NCBI GenBank assembly: GCA_003482885.1
Contig: DMXN01000013.1
Span: forward strand, 31,498-46,690
Source: Candidatus Moraniibacteriota bacterium
GTDB lineage: Bacteria > Patescibacteriota > Minisyncoccia > Moranbacterales > UBA2206
Length of the DNA: 15,193 nucleotides
Reading direction: 5' to 3'
Position numbers and translations under genes: made by a program. Below are positions 1-7,719 of this stretch, piece by piece; within the stretch, counting starts at the first letter, position 1, and every line of letters begins with the position of its first letter. Under the pieces are notes generated by a model, which saw nothing but the letters and a program-made list of their open reading frames with translations, made no database searches and was not told the DNA's origin.

Positions 1-491
1 GGATAAAACGGCGTAGTTTCTTTTTGGGGAGTTTCTTGAATTTTGCCGAAAAGCTCGCTGCTTGAAGCCTGATAAAATTTGGTTCTTATTCCCGTTTCTT
101 TAATCGCGTCAAGAATTCTAAGCGTTCCCAGTCCCACCACATCTCCCGTATATTCCGGAACATCAAAACTTACCCGCACATGGCTTTGCGCGCCGAGATT
201 ATATATTTCGTCCGGTTTTATTTTTTCAATCAATCTTGAAATATTACTGCTGTCGGACAAATCCCCGTAATGCAAAAAAAACTTTACTCCGTTTACATGC
301 GGATCTTTATAAAGATGATCTATCCTTTTAGTATTGAAAGTAGAAGCTCGGCGAATCATGCCATGGACTTCATAACCTTTCTCTAATAGTAATTCCGCCA
401 AATACGAACCATCCTGACCGGTTATTCCGGTTATCAACGCTTTTCTTCCACCAAAGGAGAATCCGCCTTTGGTGGACATTTTATCAAGCAT
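1..491 (-). CDS. gmd: GDP-mannose 4,6-dehydratase, N-terminal part (partial)
   Basis: The reverse strand encodes 163 residues that run off the left edge of the window. They form the N-terminal half of a GDP-mannose 4,6-dehydratase of the extended SDR family. This enzyme converts GDP-mannose to GDP-4-keto-6-deoxymannose, the precursor of GDP-fucose, GDP-rhamnose and related sugars. The NAD(P)-binding motif TGITGQDGSYLAE lies at residues 21-33 and is close to diagnostic for Gmd. IRRAS follows at 46-50 and the SSSELFG strand, carrying the catalytic Ser/Glu, at 143-149. The YxxxK pair lies outside the window. Two starts are possible, at 491 and in frame at 479. Neither has a Shine-Dalgarno motif. 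Family members normally begin only a few residues before the ALITG strand, so about a dozen N-terminal residues are extra, and most of these are encoded by a perfect palindrome (447-476). The gene follows the glycosyltransferase by 22 bases and is probably co-transcribed with it. Confidence 0.93.
   Translation of the reverse strand, partial: MLDKMSTKGGFSFGGRKALITGITGQDGSYLAELLLEKGYEVHGMIRRASTFNTKRIDHLYKDPHVNGVKFFLHYGDLSDSSNISRLIEKIKPDEIYNLGAQSHVRVSFDVPEYTGDVVGLGTLRILDAIKETGIRTKFYQASSSELFGKIQETPQKETTPFY
447..476. repeat. Perfect 11-bp palindrome with 8-nt loop at the 5' end of gmd
   Basis: The arms TCCACCAAAGG (447-457) and CCTTTGGTGGA (466-476) are exact reverse complements separated by 8 bases. 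The structure lies inside the gmd reading frame. It begins directly after the ATG at 477-479 on the coding strand and encodes an N-terminal extension. No T-tract follows on either strand, so it does not look like an intrinsic terminator. It could be a small dispersed palindromic element inserted at the start of the gene, or an mRNA hairpin that affects initiation. Confidence 0.8.
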
Positions 492-513
492 AACTTATTT
501 TTTCATTAAAAAT

Positions 514-1554
514 TTATTGTTTCCAATTCTTCCGGCTCATCTCTTCCTGATTGAAAATCCCCTCTATTTTTCCCCATGAATAAACAATCAAAGTTACCCA
601 GCAAGCCGGAATATGGAAAAACCAAGCAAGGTCTTTTTTTCTGGAATATCCGATAATTGATTGGATTAGCAAAGGAAAAATCAAAACTGAATACAAAACA
701 AATTTCAAAAGTCCAAGCGATGACTCCCCGCCAATTTCAAACTTGTTCCAATCAAAAACGCGCGATTTGTTTTTTTTATGGAAAGTATAGTCTTTAATTC
801 TTCGTTGCTGTTTTTTGATAAATTTTCTAAAATTCGCTTCGCAAAAAGTATGGATTATTCCTGTTTTAACTTTGGCGATATGGACAAAACCTTTTTTCGC
901 GATTTCTTTGGCAATTATATCAATGTCAAACAAATAACTGCCTATATTCGCGCTTTGCAAAAAATCTCTTCGAAAAATTGTTCCGTTCGCTCCAACGGTC
1001 GGAATGCCGGCTTTGGTCAGTTTTATTTTCAAATAATCCTCTTTATCTTCTTCCTCATGAAAAACACTTGTCCATTTTTGAGTCAGATAATTCCAGCGGT
1101 CGTAATTTCCCAAAAACAAACAAAGCGGATCGTTCATGCCGATCAGCGCGCAATAGCGTTCGATATAGCCACCTTCTTTTCTCCAAGTGTATTTTATCGG
1201 TTCGGATAACTTGATTTCCGGATCGGAAAAAGGTTTGACCATTTTTTTAATCCAATTATTATCCGGCAAGAAATTATCGGAATCGAGAATAAGTACTAAA
1301 TCATTTTGAACATGCTTTAAAACAATCGCTTTTCCCGACTCGGCGGTTTTTAACGGATTATGAAAAACTTTTCCGCCATATTTTTTTGTGATTGTAATTG
1401 TTTTATCTTGCGATCCGCCGTCTCCGACTAACAATTCTATTTTTTCTTTCGGATAATCTTGCGCGTAAAGCCGTTCAAGACACTCGCCTAAAACCGCCTC
1501 CGCGTTAAGAGTTGCCATGCAAACGCTGATTGTCGGTAGATCATTTTCTTGCAT
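514..1554 (-). CDS. Family 2 glycosyltransferase with C-terminal membrane helices
   Basis: This 346-residue protein has the GT-A fold start of a GT2 glycosyltransferase. It shows ISVCMATLN at residues 9-17, the LLVGDGGSQDKT nucleotide-binding segment at 41-52 and a DSD metal-binding triad at 91-93. GANGTIFRRDFL at 188-199 is the acceptor-side segment of such enzymes. The C-terminus carries two hydrophobic stretches (about 281-302 and 309-327), so it is probably anchored in the cytoplasmic membrane with the catalytic domain inside. It likely transfers a sugar from an NDP donor to a lipid- or protein-linked glycan. The donor and acceptor cannot be told from sequence. The ATG follows the TAA of the upstream UDP-glucuronate decarboxylase gene with no gap, which implies translational coupling. 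AGAGGG, 12 bases upstream of the ATG, is the only Shine-Dalgarno-like motif near any start in the window. Confidence 0.9.
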   Translation of the reverse strand: MQENDLPTISVCMATLNAEAVLGECLERLYAQDYPKEKIELLVGDGGSQDKTITITKKYGGKVFHNPLKTAESGKAIVLKHVQNDLVLILDSDNFLPDNNWIKKMVKPFSDPEIKLSEPIKYTWRKEGGYIERYCALIGMNDPLCLFLGNYDRWNYLTQKWTSVFHEEEDKEDYLKIKLTKAGIPTVGANGTIFRRDFLQSANIGSYLFDIDIIAKEIAKKGFVHIAKVKTGIIHTFCEANFRKFIKKQQRRIKDYTFHKKNKSRVFDWNKFEIGGESSLGLLKFVLYSVLIFPLLIQSIIGYSRKKDLAWFFHIPACWVTLIVYSWGKIEGIFNQEEMSRKNWKQ

Positions 1555-2502
1555 TTAATTTTTCATCCCTCTGAAATATTCAATTGTTTTTTTCAGGCCG
1601 TCTTCCAATTGGATTGTCGGCTCCCAATTTAATTCTTTTTTAGCAAGTGTAATATCGGGTTGCCTTTGCTTGGGATCATCTTGCGGCAAATCTTTAAAAA
1701 CAAGCTTACTGGAGCTTTCCGGAATCATTGCAAGCACTTTTTCCGCTAATTCTTTAATTGTGAATTCATGGGGATTGCCCAAATTGACCGGTCCTATAAA
1801 ATCTTGCTCGTTATCCATCATTTTTATCATGCCGGAAACTAAGTCATTAATGTATTGAAAACTGCGCGATTGAGATCCGTCTCCATAAATAGTAATGTCC
1901 TGATTATTTAAAGCTTGCACGATAAAATTAGAAACTACTCGTCCGTCATTAGGATGCATATTCGGTCCGTAAGTGTTGAAAATTCTTACCACGCGAATAT
2001 TTAATTTATTTTGCCGCCAGTAATCAAAGAATAAAGTTTCCGCGCATCTTTTTCCTTCGTCATAGCAAGATCGAATTCCCACCGGATTAACCCGTCCCCA
2101 ATATGATTCCACTTGCGGATGCACTTCCGGATCGCCGTAGACTTCCGAAGTGGAAGCTTGCAAAATTTTTGCTTTGGTTCTTTTGGCCAGTCCCAGCATA
2201 TTGATCGCTCCGTGCACGGAAGTTTTTGTGGTTTGCACCGGATCGAATTGATAATGAATCGGAGAAGCCGGACAAGCCAAATTATAAATTTCGTCAACTT
2301 CGACATAAAGCGGAAAAGTCACATCATGCCGCATAAAATCAAATTTCTTATTTTCCAGTAAATCCAAAATGTTGTCCTTGTTTCCGGTGAAAAGATTATC
2401 CACGCACAAAACTTCATTGCCGTTTTCTAATAACTTTCGACAAAGATGAGAACCAACGAAACCCGCTCCGCCTGTTACTAAAATTTTCTTGTTTTTTGGC
2501 AT
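1555..2502 (-). CDS. UDP-glucuronate decarboxylase (UDP-xylose synthase), SDR family
   Basis: This 315-residue extended SDR protein closely matches UDP-glucuronic acid decarboxylase (UXS), which makes UDP-xylose from UDP-glucuronate using bound NAD+. The Rossmann motif TGGAGFVGSHL is at 10-20 and CVDNLFTG at 33-40. The conserved EIYNLACPASP lies at 71-81, STSEVYGDP at 117-125 (candidate catalytic Glu120), YDEGK at 147-151 with the catalytic Tyr and Lys, and RIFNTYGPNM at 173-182. DDPKQRQPDI at 275-284 contains the arginine that in UXS and ArnA-type enzymes helps decarboxylation. The length is normal for a bacterial soluble UXS. A TATAAT box lies upstream in the gap after proS. The gene is the first of a sugar block followed by a GT2 glycosyltransferase and gmd. 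Other 4,6-dehydratases are less likely because the CPASP and DDPxxRxPDI signatures are UXS-like. Confidence 0.93.
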   Translation of the reverse strand: MPKNKKILVTGGAGFVGSHLCRKLLENGNEVLCVDNLFTGNKDNILDLLENKKFDFMRHDVTFPLYVEVDEIYNLACPASPIHYQFDPVQTTKTSVHGAINMLGLAKRTKAKILQASTSEVYGDPEVHPQVESYWGRVNPVGIRSCYDEGKRCAETLFFDYWRQNKLNIRVVRIFNTYGPNMHPNDGRVVSNFIVQALNNQDITIYGDGSQSRSFQYINDLVSGMIKMMDNEQDFIGPVNLGNPHEFTIKELAEKVLAMIPESSSKLVFKDLPQDDPKQRQPDITLAKKELNWEPTIQLEDGLKKTIEYFRGMKN

Positions 2503-2522
2503 AAAAATTTTTAATTTAATTT

Positions 2523-2553
2523 ATTATAGTTTATTCGTTAAGCAACTTTTCAA
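2523..2553 (-). promoter_or_regulatory. Candidate promoter for the nucleotide-sugar operon
   Basis: In the 53-base gap between proS and the UDP-glucuronate decarboxylase gene, the reverse strand has a perfect TATAAT at 2528-2523. A TTGAAA lies at 2553-2548, separated by 19 bases, slightly long for a sigma-70 promoter. The predicted RNA start is about 15 bases before the ATG at 2502. The -10 box is convincing and the -35 only fair. Confidence 0.42.
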
Positions 2554-2555
2554 TT

Positions 2556-3791
2556 TTACACCTCTTTTTTTAATCTTTCAACAAGCTTTTCTATTTTTAT
2601 AATCTCGCTTTCTTTTTCATTTCTTTTTTTAATTTCCACCCCGCCGGCTTGCAATGATTTTTCACTGACAACTGCGCGATACGGAATTCCTAAAAGATCC
2701 GCGTCGGCGAACTTTTGTCCGGCTGTCGCTTCTCGATCATCGAATAAAACCTCGATGTTATTTTTTCGCAATAGATTATAAATTTCTTCGGCTTCTTTAT
2801 TTTTTCCAAGACTGATTAAGTGTATTTTAAAAGGCGCAACCGATTCCGGCCAAATAATGCCTTTTTCATCGTGAAAAATTTCGACAATCGTGCCCATCAG
2901 TCGTCCTAATCCGATTCCATAGCAACCCATAAGCACTTCCCTTTCTTCTCCTCTTTCGTTTTTTATTTTAAAACCAAAAGGCACAGTGAATTTATTGTTC
3001 AACTTAAAAATATTACCAACTTCAATGGCTTTTTCTTTTCTAAAATCATTCCCCTTGCAATTCGGGCAAACTTCTGTTTCATTTTTAATTTCTTCATTGA
3101 CTGCCAATTCGCATTTATTGCAAATATGAATCAAATCTTCCCCAGCCGGAGTTACAGCTTGATATTCATGTGAATATTTTGAAAATGATCCGCCGGAAGC
3201 GAATGTCCGGTATGTTTTTTCGCCAATGCCGGTTCGGTGAAAAATATTTTCATAAGCTTTGGTGGCTTTTTCATAATACGCGTCTAAATCTTCTTCGGTA
3301 AGATGAAAAGAGTATAAATCTTTCATTATAAATTCCCGTCCACGCAAAATTCCGGATTTGGAACGAAGCTCCATTCTGAATTTATTTTGAAATTGATAAG
3401 CGTAAAATGGAAAATCCCGATAAGAATTTATATATTTTTGCGCCAAGGGAACAACAATTTCTTCATGAGTCGGTCCAAGCGCCATTTCTCTATCACTTCC
3501 ATCTTTCACTTTGTATAAATCATCCATTGTTTTCCACCGTCCAGTTTTCATCCAATTTTCTTTCGGCTGTAATGTCGGCATAAAAATTTCTTGTCCACCA
3601 ATAATATTCATTTCTTCGCGTATAATATTTTCAATTTTTTTCATTACGCGCAATCCCAATGGCAGAATCGTATAAACTCCGGCCATTAGTTTGTCGATAT
3701 AACCCGCGCGAATCAAAAGTTGCGCGTTAATGCTCGGTTCGTCTTTTGGCGCGTCTTTTTGAGTTTTGGTGAAAAGTTGCGATTGTTTCAT
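2556..3791 (-). CDS. proS: Prolyl-tRNA synthetase, short form lacking the editing domain
   Basis: This class II synthetase charges tRNA-Pro with proline. From the ATG at 3791 it has 411 residues. The class II core is visible: GPTHEE at 106-111, motif 2 with RSKSGILRGREFIMKDLYSF at 143-162 and motif 3 with GCYGIGLGRLMG at 289-300. An HGTP anticodon-binding domain fills about 321-411. Standard bacterial ProRS is near 570 residues because a roughly 180-residue INS editing domain sits between motifs 2 and 3. Here that position holds a short segment with CNKC and CPNC (Cys 224, 227, 242, 245), a probable zinc ribbon. Mis-made Ala-tRNA-Pro must then be cleared in trans or tolerated. The longer frame to 3848 would overlap the raiA-like gene by 35 bases. 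I prefer 3791 because KQSQLFTKTQKDAP is the usual N-terminus and it leaves a 22-base gap. No Shine-Dalgarno motif is seen. Confidence 0.93.
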   Translation of the reverse strand: MKQSQLFTKTQKDAPKDEPSINAQLLIRAGYIDKLMAGVYTILPLGLRVMKKIENIIREEMNIIGGQEIFMPTLQPKENWMKTGRWKTMDDLYKVKDGSDREMALGPTHEEIVVPLAQKYINSYRDFPFYAYQFQNKFRMELRSKSGILRGREFIMKDLYSFHLTEEDLDAYYEKATKAYENIFHRTGIGEKTYRTFASGGSFSKYSHEYQAVTPAGEDLIHICNKCELAVNEEIKNETEVCPNCKGNDFRKEKAIEVGNIFKLNNKFTVPFGFKIKNERGEEREVLMGCYGIGLGRLMGTIVEIFHDEKGIIWPESVAPFKIHLISLGKNKEAEEIYNLLRKNNIEVLFDDREATAGQKFADADLLGIPYRAVVSEKSLQAGGVEIKKRNEKESEIIKIEKLVERLKKEV

Positions 3792-3813
3792 GTATTTTTT
3801 GCAATGGATTGTT

Positions 3814-4164
3814 TTATTTTTTAACCCTCGCGTTGCCATCGATAACAATTTTTTTCTTGAGCGATCGCGCGCCTCGTCTTTTGAGATCGATTAACTTGCC
3901 TTTGTCTTTCGCGATTTGCGCGTACAATTCATCGCAAGCGATATCCGCCGAGCCTTCGATGCTTTCGGATATATTTTCCGATCGATAAAGCGCGTAAGGA
4001 GTTTTCACCATCAACTCCACGCGGTATTTTCCTTTTTTATCCAAATCAATTTCTATTTCAAATTTTAAAACATTTTTTAAAATTCTATTGGTTTTTCTCA
4101 ATCTTTTTTCAATATACTCCTCCGCCTTTTTGATTGGATCCATATTTTTAAACATTATTTTCAT
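3814..4164 (-). CDS. Ribosome hibernation promoting factor / RaiA-like protein
   Basis: From the ATG at 4164 this is a 116-residue protein with the beta-alpha-beta-beta-beta-alpha outline of the HPF/RaiA (sigma-54 modulation, YfiA) family. These proteins bind the small ribosomal subunit in stationary phase and block translation. Seen here are an N-terminal strand MKIMFKNMD, helix EEYIEKRLRK (about 14-23), strands with EIEIDL and YRVELMVKTP, the SxxIxxSADIACDELYAQIAKDK helix (about 68-89) and a basic tail. It has no long-form C-terminal dimerisation domain, so it is a short-type HPF/RaiA. An in-frame ATG at 4188 would add eight residues. The internal start fits the family N-terminus better, but no ribosome-binding site decides between them. 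The gene lies between murB and proS in what looks like one transcript. Overall similarity to well-known members is modest. Confidence 0.75.
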   Translation of the reverse strand: MKIMFKNMDPIKKAEEYIEKRLRKTNRILKNVLKFEIEIDLDKKGKYRVELMVKTPYALYRSENISESIEGSADIACDELYAQIAKDKGKLIDLKRRGARSLKKKIVIDGNARVKK

Positions 4165-4197
4165 CGCTTGCGGTTTTTTTATCAGCATATATTTTTT

Positions 4198-4210
4198 GTT
4201 AAAATTTAAC
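4198..4210. repeat. Short AT-rich palindrome between murB and the HPF gene
   Basis: GTTAAAATTTAAC has 6-base arms around one central base and lies in the gap just upstream of the HPF/RaiA-like gene. It could be a small operator or chance in AT-rich DNA. It is too weak to be a convincing terminator. Confidence 0.25.
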
Positions 4211-4214
4211 TTTT

Positions 4215-5216
4215 TTAAAATCCAACATATTGCACTTCTTCTTTCAATTGAACATTAAATTCTTCGCGCAATTTTTGTTTGATAATGCTTGCCAGCATTA
4301 CCACATCTTGCGCCGTTCCGTTTCCAGTGTTGACGATAAAATTGCTATGTTTCTCGCTTATCATTACTCCGCCGATTTTTTTTCCGCGAAATCCGGATTC
4401 ATCGATCAGCCAACCGGCCGGAATTTTTCCTTCTCGCGCTTTTGACCCGGTATCTTTTTCGAATTGTTCCAGCAGTTTTTGATTTTTCACGACCGGATTC
4501 TGAAAAAAACTGCCGGCGCTAAAGCCTTTTGGCTGGCTCTTTGTTCTTTTTTCAAGAAACTCTTTTATCTTGTTTTTAATCTTTTCCTGATCCCCTTTCT
4601 CTAATCTTAGCTTAGCTGACAAAATAATCAAGTTTTTATTTTTTTTGAAAATACTGTTTCTATAAGAAAAGCCGCAGGCTTCTTTGGTTAAAATTTTACA
4701 AATTTCAAGCGAATTTGCAGGAACGGGCTTATAATCCATTCCGCATACTTTACTGTTTTTTAATATTTCACAAACTTTTACGCTTTCTACGACATTTGCC
4801 ATTTCTTCTCCGAATGCTCCGGCATTTCCGCGAACCGCTCCGCCGATTGTCCCGGGAATTCCCGCCGCCCATTCCAGTCCGGCCAATGAATTTTCCGCCA
4901 CGAATTTTACAACACTTGCCAAGCTTTCTCCCGACCAACATTCAATATTTTCTCCGCTCAATTTTATACCGGACTGCTTTCTGTTTTCCGCGTCATTAAT
5001 TTTTATCACCAAGCCGTCAAATCCATCATCGCTTATCAAAACATTACTGCCTCCGCTAAGAATAAAAATTTTCAAATTCTTTTCTCGCGCAAAATCAAGC
5101 GCTTCCGAAAGATTTTTTTCAGAGCTAACCTCCGCGAAAAATTTCGCCGGTCCACCAATATGAAAAGTGGTGAACGGCGCGAGAGGAATGTTTTGTTGGA
5201 TGAGGATGTTTGGCAT
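4215..5216 (-). CDS. murB: UDP-N-acetylenolpyruvoylglucosamine reductase
   Basis: MurB reduces UDP-GlcNAc-enolpyruvate to UDP-MurNAc with NADPH and FAD, the second committed step of peptidoglycan precursor synthesis in the cytoplasm. From the ATG at 5216 it has 333 residues. The FAD-binding segments are TTFHIGGPAKFF (16-27), LSGGSNVLISDDGF (53-66) and AAGIPGTIGGAVRGNAG (117-133). Catalytic elements include YR at 185-186, Ser236 in GFSAGSFFQNP and the C-terminal Glu in KEEVQYVGF (about 327). The open frame extends to 5405 inside res, but MPNILIQQNIPLAPFTTF is the normal MurB start and leaves a 25-base gap after the res stop. An alternative in-frame ATG at 5258 would overlap res by 17 bases. 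No Shine-Dalgarno motif or clear promoter precedes the chosen start, so the gene may be transcribed from the restriction-modification operon upstream. Confidence 0.93.
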   Translation of the reverse strand: MPNILIQQNIPLAPFTTFHIGGPAKFFAEVSSEKNLSEALDFAREKNLKIFILSGGSNVLISDDGFDGLVIKINDAENRKQSGIKLSGENIECWSGESLASVVKFVAENSLAGLEWAAGIPGTIGGAVRGNAGAFGEEMANVVESVKVCEILKNSKVCGMDYKPVPANSLEICKILTKEACGFSYRNSIFKKNKNLIILSAKLRLEKGDQEKIKNKIKEFLEKRTKSQPKGFSAGSFFQNPVVKNQKLLEQFEKDTGSKAREGKIPAGWLIDESGFRGKKIGGVMISEKHSNFIVNTGNGTAQDVVMLASIIKQKLREEFNVQLKEEVQYVGF

Positions 5217-5241
5217 AGAGGTTTTAGAATTACAAATGGCT

Positions 5242-7719
5242 TTATTTAAACATTTCATTAAATCTTCTTTTCCATTCATCGGTATAGACAACTTCAAACT
5301 GAATTGATTTGTTTTCCATAACAAGTCCCAGCTCGTTCCAGTCCATTTCTTTGGCTTTTTTATTGCAAATGTCAAAAATTGATTGCTTATACAAGGTATC
5401 CTCATTTTTCAAATGAATTCCCTTAGTTTCAACTACGAAAACTTTTTTGAAATCTTTTTGAGTGAAAATAAAATCGGGATAAATTTTTTGTTTGCGCCAA
5501 CCTTGAATGGCATAATCCTGCTTTGGTCTGTTTCGATACCAAAAGAAAAGCTTGTCTTGATCTTCCAAATACAATGCCACTGATTTTTCAATTTCATTAA
5601 AATCTTCCAAGGGAACAAAATCAAACAAGCTCATTTGCAATGGTTGTCCGTCGGATTTTGACAAAGTTACCGAAGATGATTTTACGGAAATTTTTTTGGG
5701 AAATTTATACCTAATATCATTTCCAATTATCAAAAATCTTATTTTCCCCGCTTGCAGCAAGTCATCAAAAACTTTTTTTGAAATATTGTCTCTTTCTGAA
5801 ATTAAATGCTTTTTAACTTCTTCTACGATAAAGACAAAATTATTGGCTATAATTTTTTTATCAAATCTTCTTAGCAGATTGGAAATAACCTTTTCCCCAA
5901 TTTCAAACGCAATCCAAGGATTGCAAACGACATCCAATAAATTTCTGGCCAAAAAGGCCTCGTCAATTTTAAGTCCGTTTTCTTTTATTTTTCTGACTTC
6001 TTTTTGCTTGAGCAGTTCGCCTTGATCCGAAATTGTGGCGATATGTTCCATATCTTTTTCTTCCTTGCCGGAAAGCGCCAAATTTTTCAAAGCGTCCAAA
6101 TTTATTTTATTCCAATCAATTCTGCTGATAATGTCAGTTTCGTAATTCACTTGCCACCAAGTTTTTCCGTCTTTGATGGAAAAAACCGGCAAAATGCAAT
6201 TTTTTGCGGATTTTTCAAATTTTTTTCGAATCAAAGATTCTTTTTCTATTTCGGTTTTCAAGCAATCACTGTCCTGATAAATATATCCGCGCAAATCTCC
6301 CAATCCTTCTCTTTCAAATCCTTTTCTGATATTTCCCAATAAATCCGCCGCTCGTTGCTGAAAAGTGAAAACATAACTTTCGTCCAGTTCGGCAATTTTT
6401 GTTTTTTTGGCAAAAGGCTGGCGCAAAATTCTGCCCACCAGCTGCGTCAAAGAATTTTTGGAAGCCGGATTATTTAAGATTGACAAGACATAAGCGAAAG
6501 GGCAATCCCAACCTTCCTGCAAAGCTTGCTTGGTAATAATGTATCTGATCGGGCAATCCCGCGAAAGCAAATCATGTCCTTCTAATTCTTTAAGTTCCGC
6601 CGAGGTAACCGCGATTTGTTCCGGAGAAATTCCAATAATTTTTGCAAGATGTTCGCGAACATCTTCACTGTGAATATATTTTCCGCCTCTTTGCTCTTTG
6701 CCCGTTCTCTCCACTTGAATGAGGCAAATCGGACGGATATAATTTCCCGAATTGGTTTCATATTTCACGGCTTTTTCTTCCAATATATTGCGTCTGTTCA
6801 CGCTGTCCAAAAGCGTTTCTTTCCAATCCGGGCTGGCTTTGTTGATTATATGCAAGTCAAGTTTGATCATTTCCTCGCGATTGAGTTCCGTTCCGCGCAC
6901 ATCAATCAAAATATTGCTTTTTTCGGACGGAGTCGCCGAAAGTTCAACGATAATTGAAGAATTGAATTTGCGAAGCGTATCTTGCGCGATTTCGCTATAT
7001 GCTTTGTGCCCTTCGTCCAGAATAACAATCGGATTCAAAATTCGTAGCGTATTTCCCAAAGAAGTTTTTATTTGCCGTCCCCAAAAATTATTTTCATTTC
7101 CAAAAACATCAAGATTGGGAAATTTCGCCAGCATTTTTTCATGTTCTTTGATTTTATCTTCCGCCGGAAAAAAATCTTGAAATCCTCCGGAATCGCGAAA
7201 CATTCGCAAGGTGTCTTTATTCTCGCGCGCCGCCGCCGGAAGCATTAGCATTAAAATAACCAAATTTTCTTGAATGTCCAAAGGAGAAAATTTTTCCGTT
7301 CTTTCCAAAATCAAAGTTCTGCCTCCGCTGGCAATATCCAAATGCTGGCGATACGGATGATTTCTGTCGCGCAGACTTTTGATTGTTTGAGAATAAATTT
7401 GATTGGTCGGAACAATCCAAAGAATCAAACCGGTTTTTTTCTCCAAATAATTTGAGTTTATAAGATCAATTGTTTTGACCGCTAAAAAAGTTTTCCCGCC
7501 ACCAGTTGGGATTTTGAGACAAAAATTCGGTAATGGTTTTTCCAATCCGTTTTTTCGGGAAATATATTGACTGCCGATTTCCGCTTTTTCCCAAGCTTTT
7601 TCCGGAAAATCAATTTCAAGATCCGGATTCCCATCCGCTCTTTTTTTCCACTCCGAAAGCAGCTGTAAATAATTTTTGATCTGATCTAGAGTTTTAATTT
7701 GATATTCCTTGAGTTCCAT
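5242..7719 (-). CDS. res: Type III restriction enzyme, Res subunit (helicase-nuclease)
   Basis: This 825-residue protein is the ATP-dependent translocase/endonuclease subunit of a Type III restriction-modification system. It acts with Mod to cut DNA carrying unmethylated sites. The superfamily 2 helicase motifs are intact: Walker A PTGGGKT at 71-77, DEGH Walker B at 235-238, SAT at 261-263, ITKQALQEGWDCP at 395-407 and QLVGRILRQP (motif VI) at 426-435. A PD-ExK nuclease site is near the C-terminus: PDFIF at 748-752 and VETKG at 763-767. The length is usual for Res. The ATG follows the TAA of the unknown membrane protein gene with no gap, and no Shine-Dalgarno is seen, so translation is probably coupled. 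All motifs look complete, so the gene is likely functional. Sampled 60-base blocks have 22 and 28 G+C, well above the preceding gene. Confidence 0.95.
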   Translation of the reverse strand: MELKEYQIKTLDQIKNYLQLLSEWKKRADGNPDLEIDFPEKAWEKAEIGSQYISRKNGLEKPLPNFCLKIPTGGGKTFLAVKTIDLINSNYLEKKTGLILWIVPTNQIYSQTIKSLRDRNHPYRQHLDIASGGRTLILERTEKFSPLDIQENLVILMLMLPAAARENKDTLRMFRDSGGFQDFFPAEDKIKEHEKMLAKFPNLDVFGNENNFWGRQIKTSLGNTLRILNPIVILDEGHKAYSEIAQDTLRKFNSSIIVELSATPSEKSNILIDVRGTELNREEMIKLDLHIINKASPDWKETLLDSVNRRNILEEKAVKYETNSGNYIRPICLIQVERTGKEQRGGKYIHSEDVREHLAKIIGISPEQIAVTSAELKELEGHDLLSRDCPIRYIITKQALQEGWDCPFAYVLSILNNPASKNSLTQLVGRILRQPFAKKTKIAELDESYVFTFQQRAADLLGNIRKGFEREGLGDLRGYIYQDSDCLKTEIEKESLIRKKFEKSAKNCILPVFSIKDGKTWWQVNYETDIISRIDWNKINLDALKNLALSGKEEKDMEHIATISDQGELLKQKEVRKIKENGLKIDEAFLARNLLDVVCNPWIAFEIGEKVISNLLRRFDKKIIANNFVFIVEEVKKHLISERDNISKKVFDDLLQAGKIRFLIIGNDIRYKFPKKISVKSSSVTLSKSDGQPLQMSLFDFVPLEDFNEIEKSVALYLEDQDKLFFWYRNRPKQDYAIQGWRKQKIYPDFIFTQKDFKKVFVVETKGIHLKNEDTLYKQSIFDICNKKAKEMDWNELGLVMENKSIQFEVVYTDEWKRRFNEMFK

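Noticed and set aside
2556..3848. ProRS starting at 3848 with 19 extra residues.
   Set aside because: That start overlaps the HPF-like gene by 35 bases, and the extra residues do not look like a ProRS N-terminus. The ATG at 3791 is better.
4283..4300. Stem TAATGCT/AGCATTA with a 4-nt loop.
   Set aside because: It lies well inside the conserved C-terminal part of murB, has short arms and no T-tract, so coding constraint or chance explains it.
4215..5405. MurB read as a 396-residue protein overlapping the 3' end of res by 164 bases.
   Set aside because: The first 63 residues have no MurB-like content and are the shadow of the res C-terminus. The family start fits the ATG at 5216.
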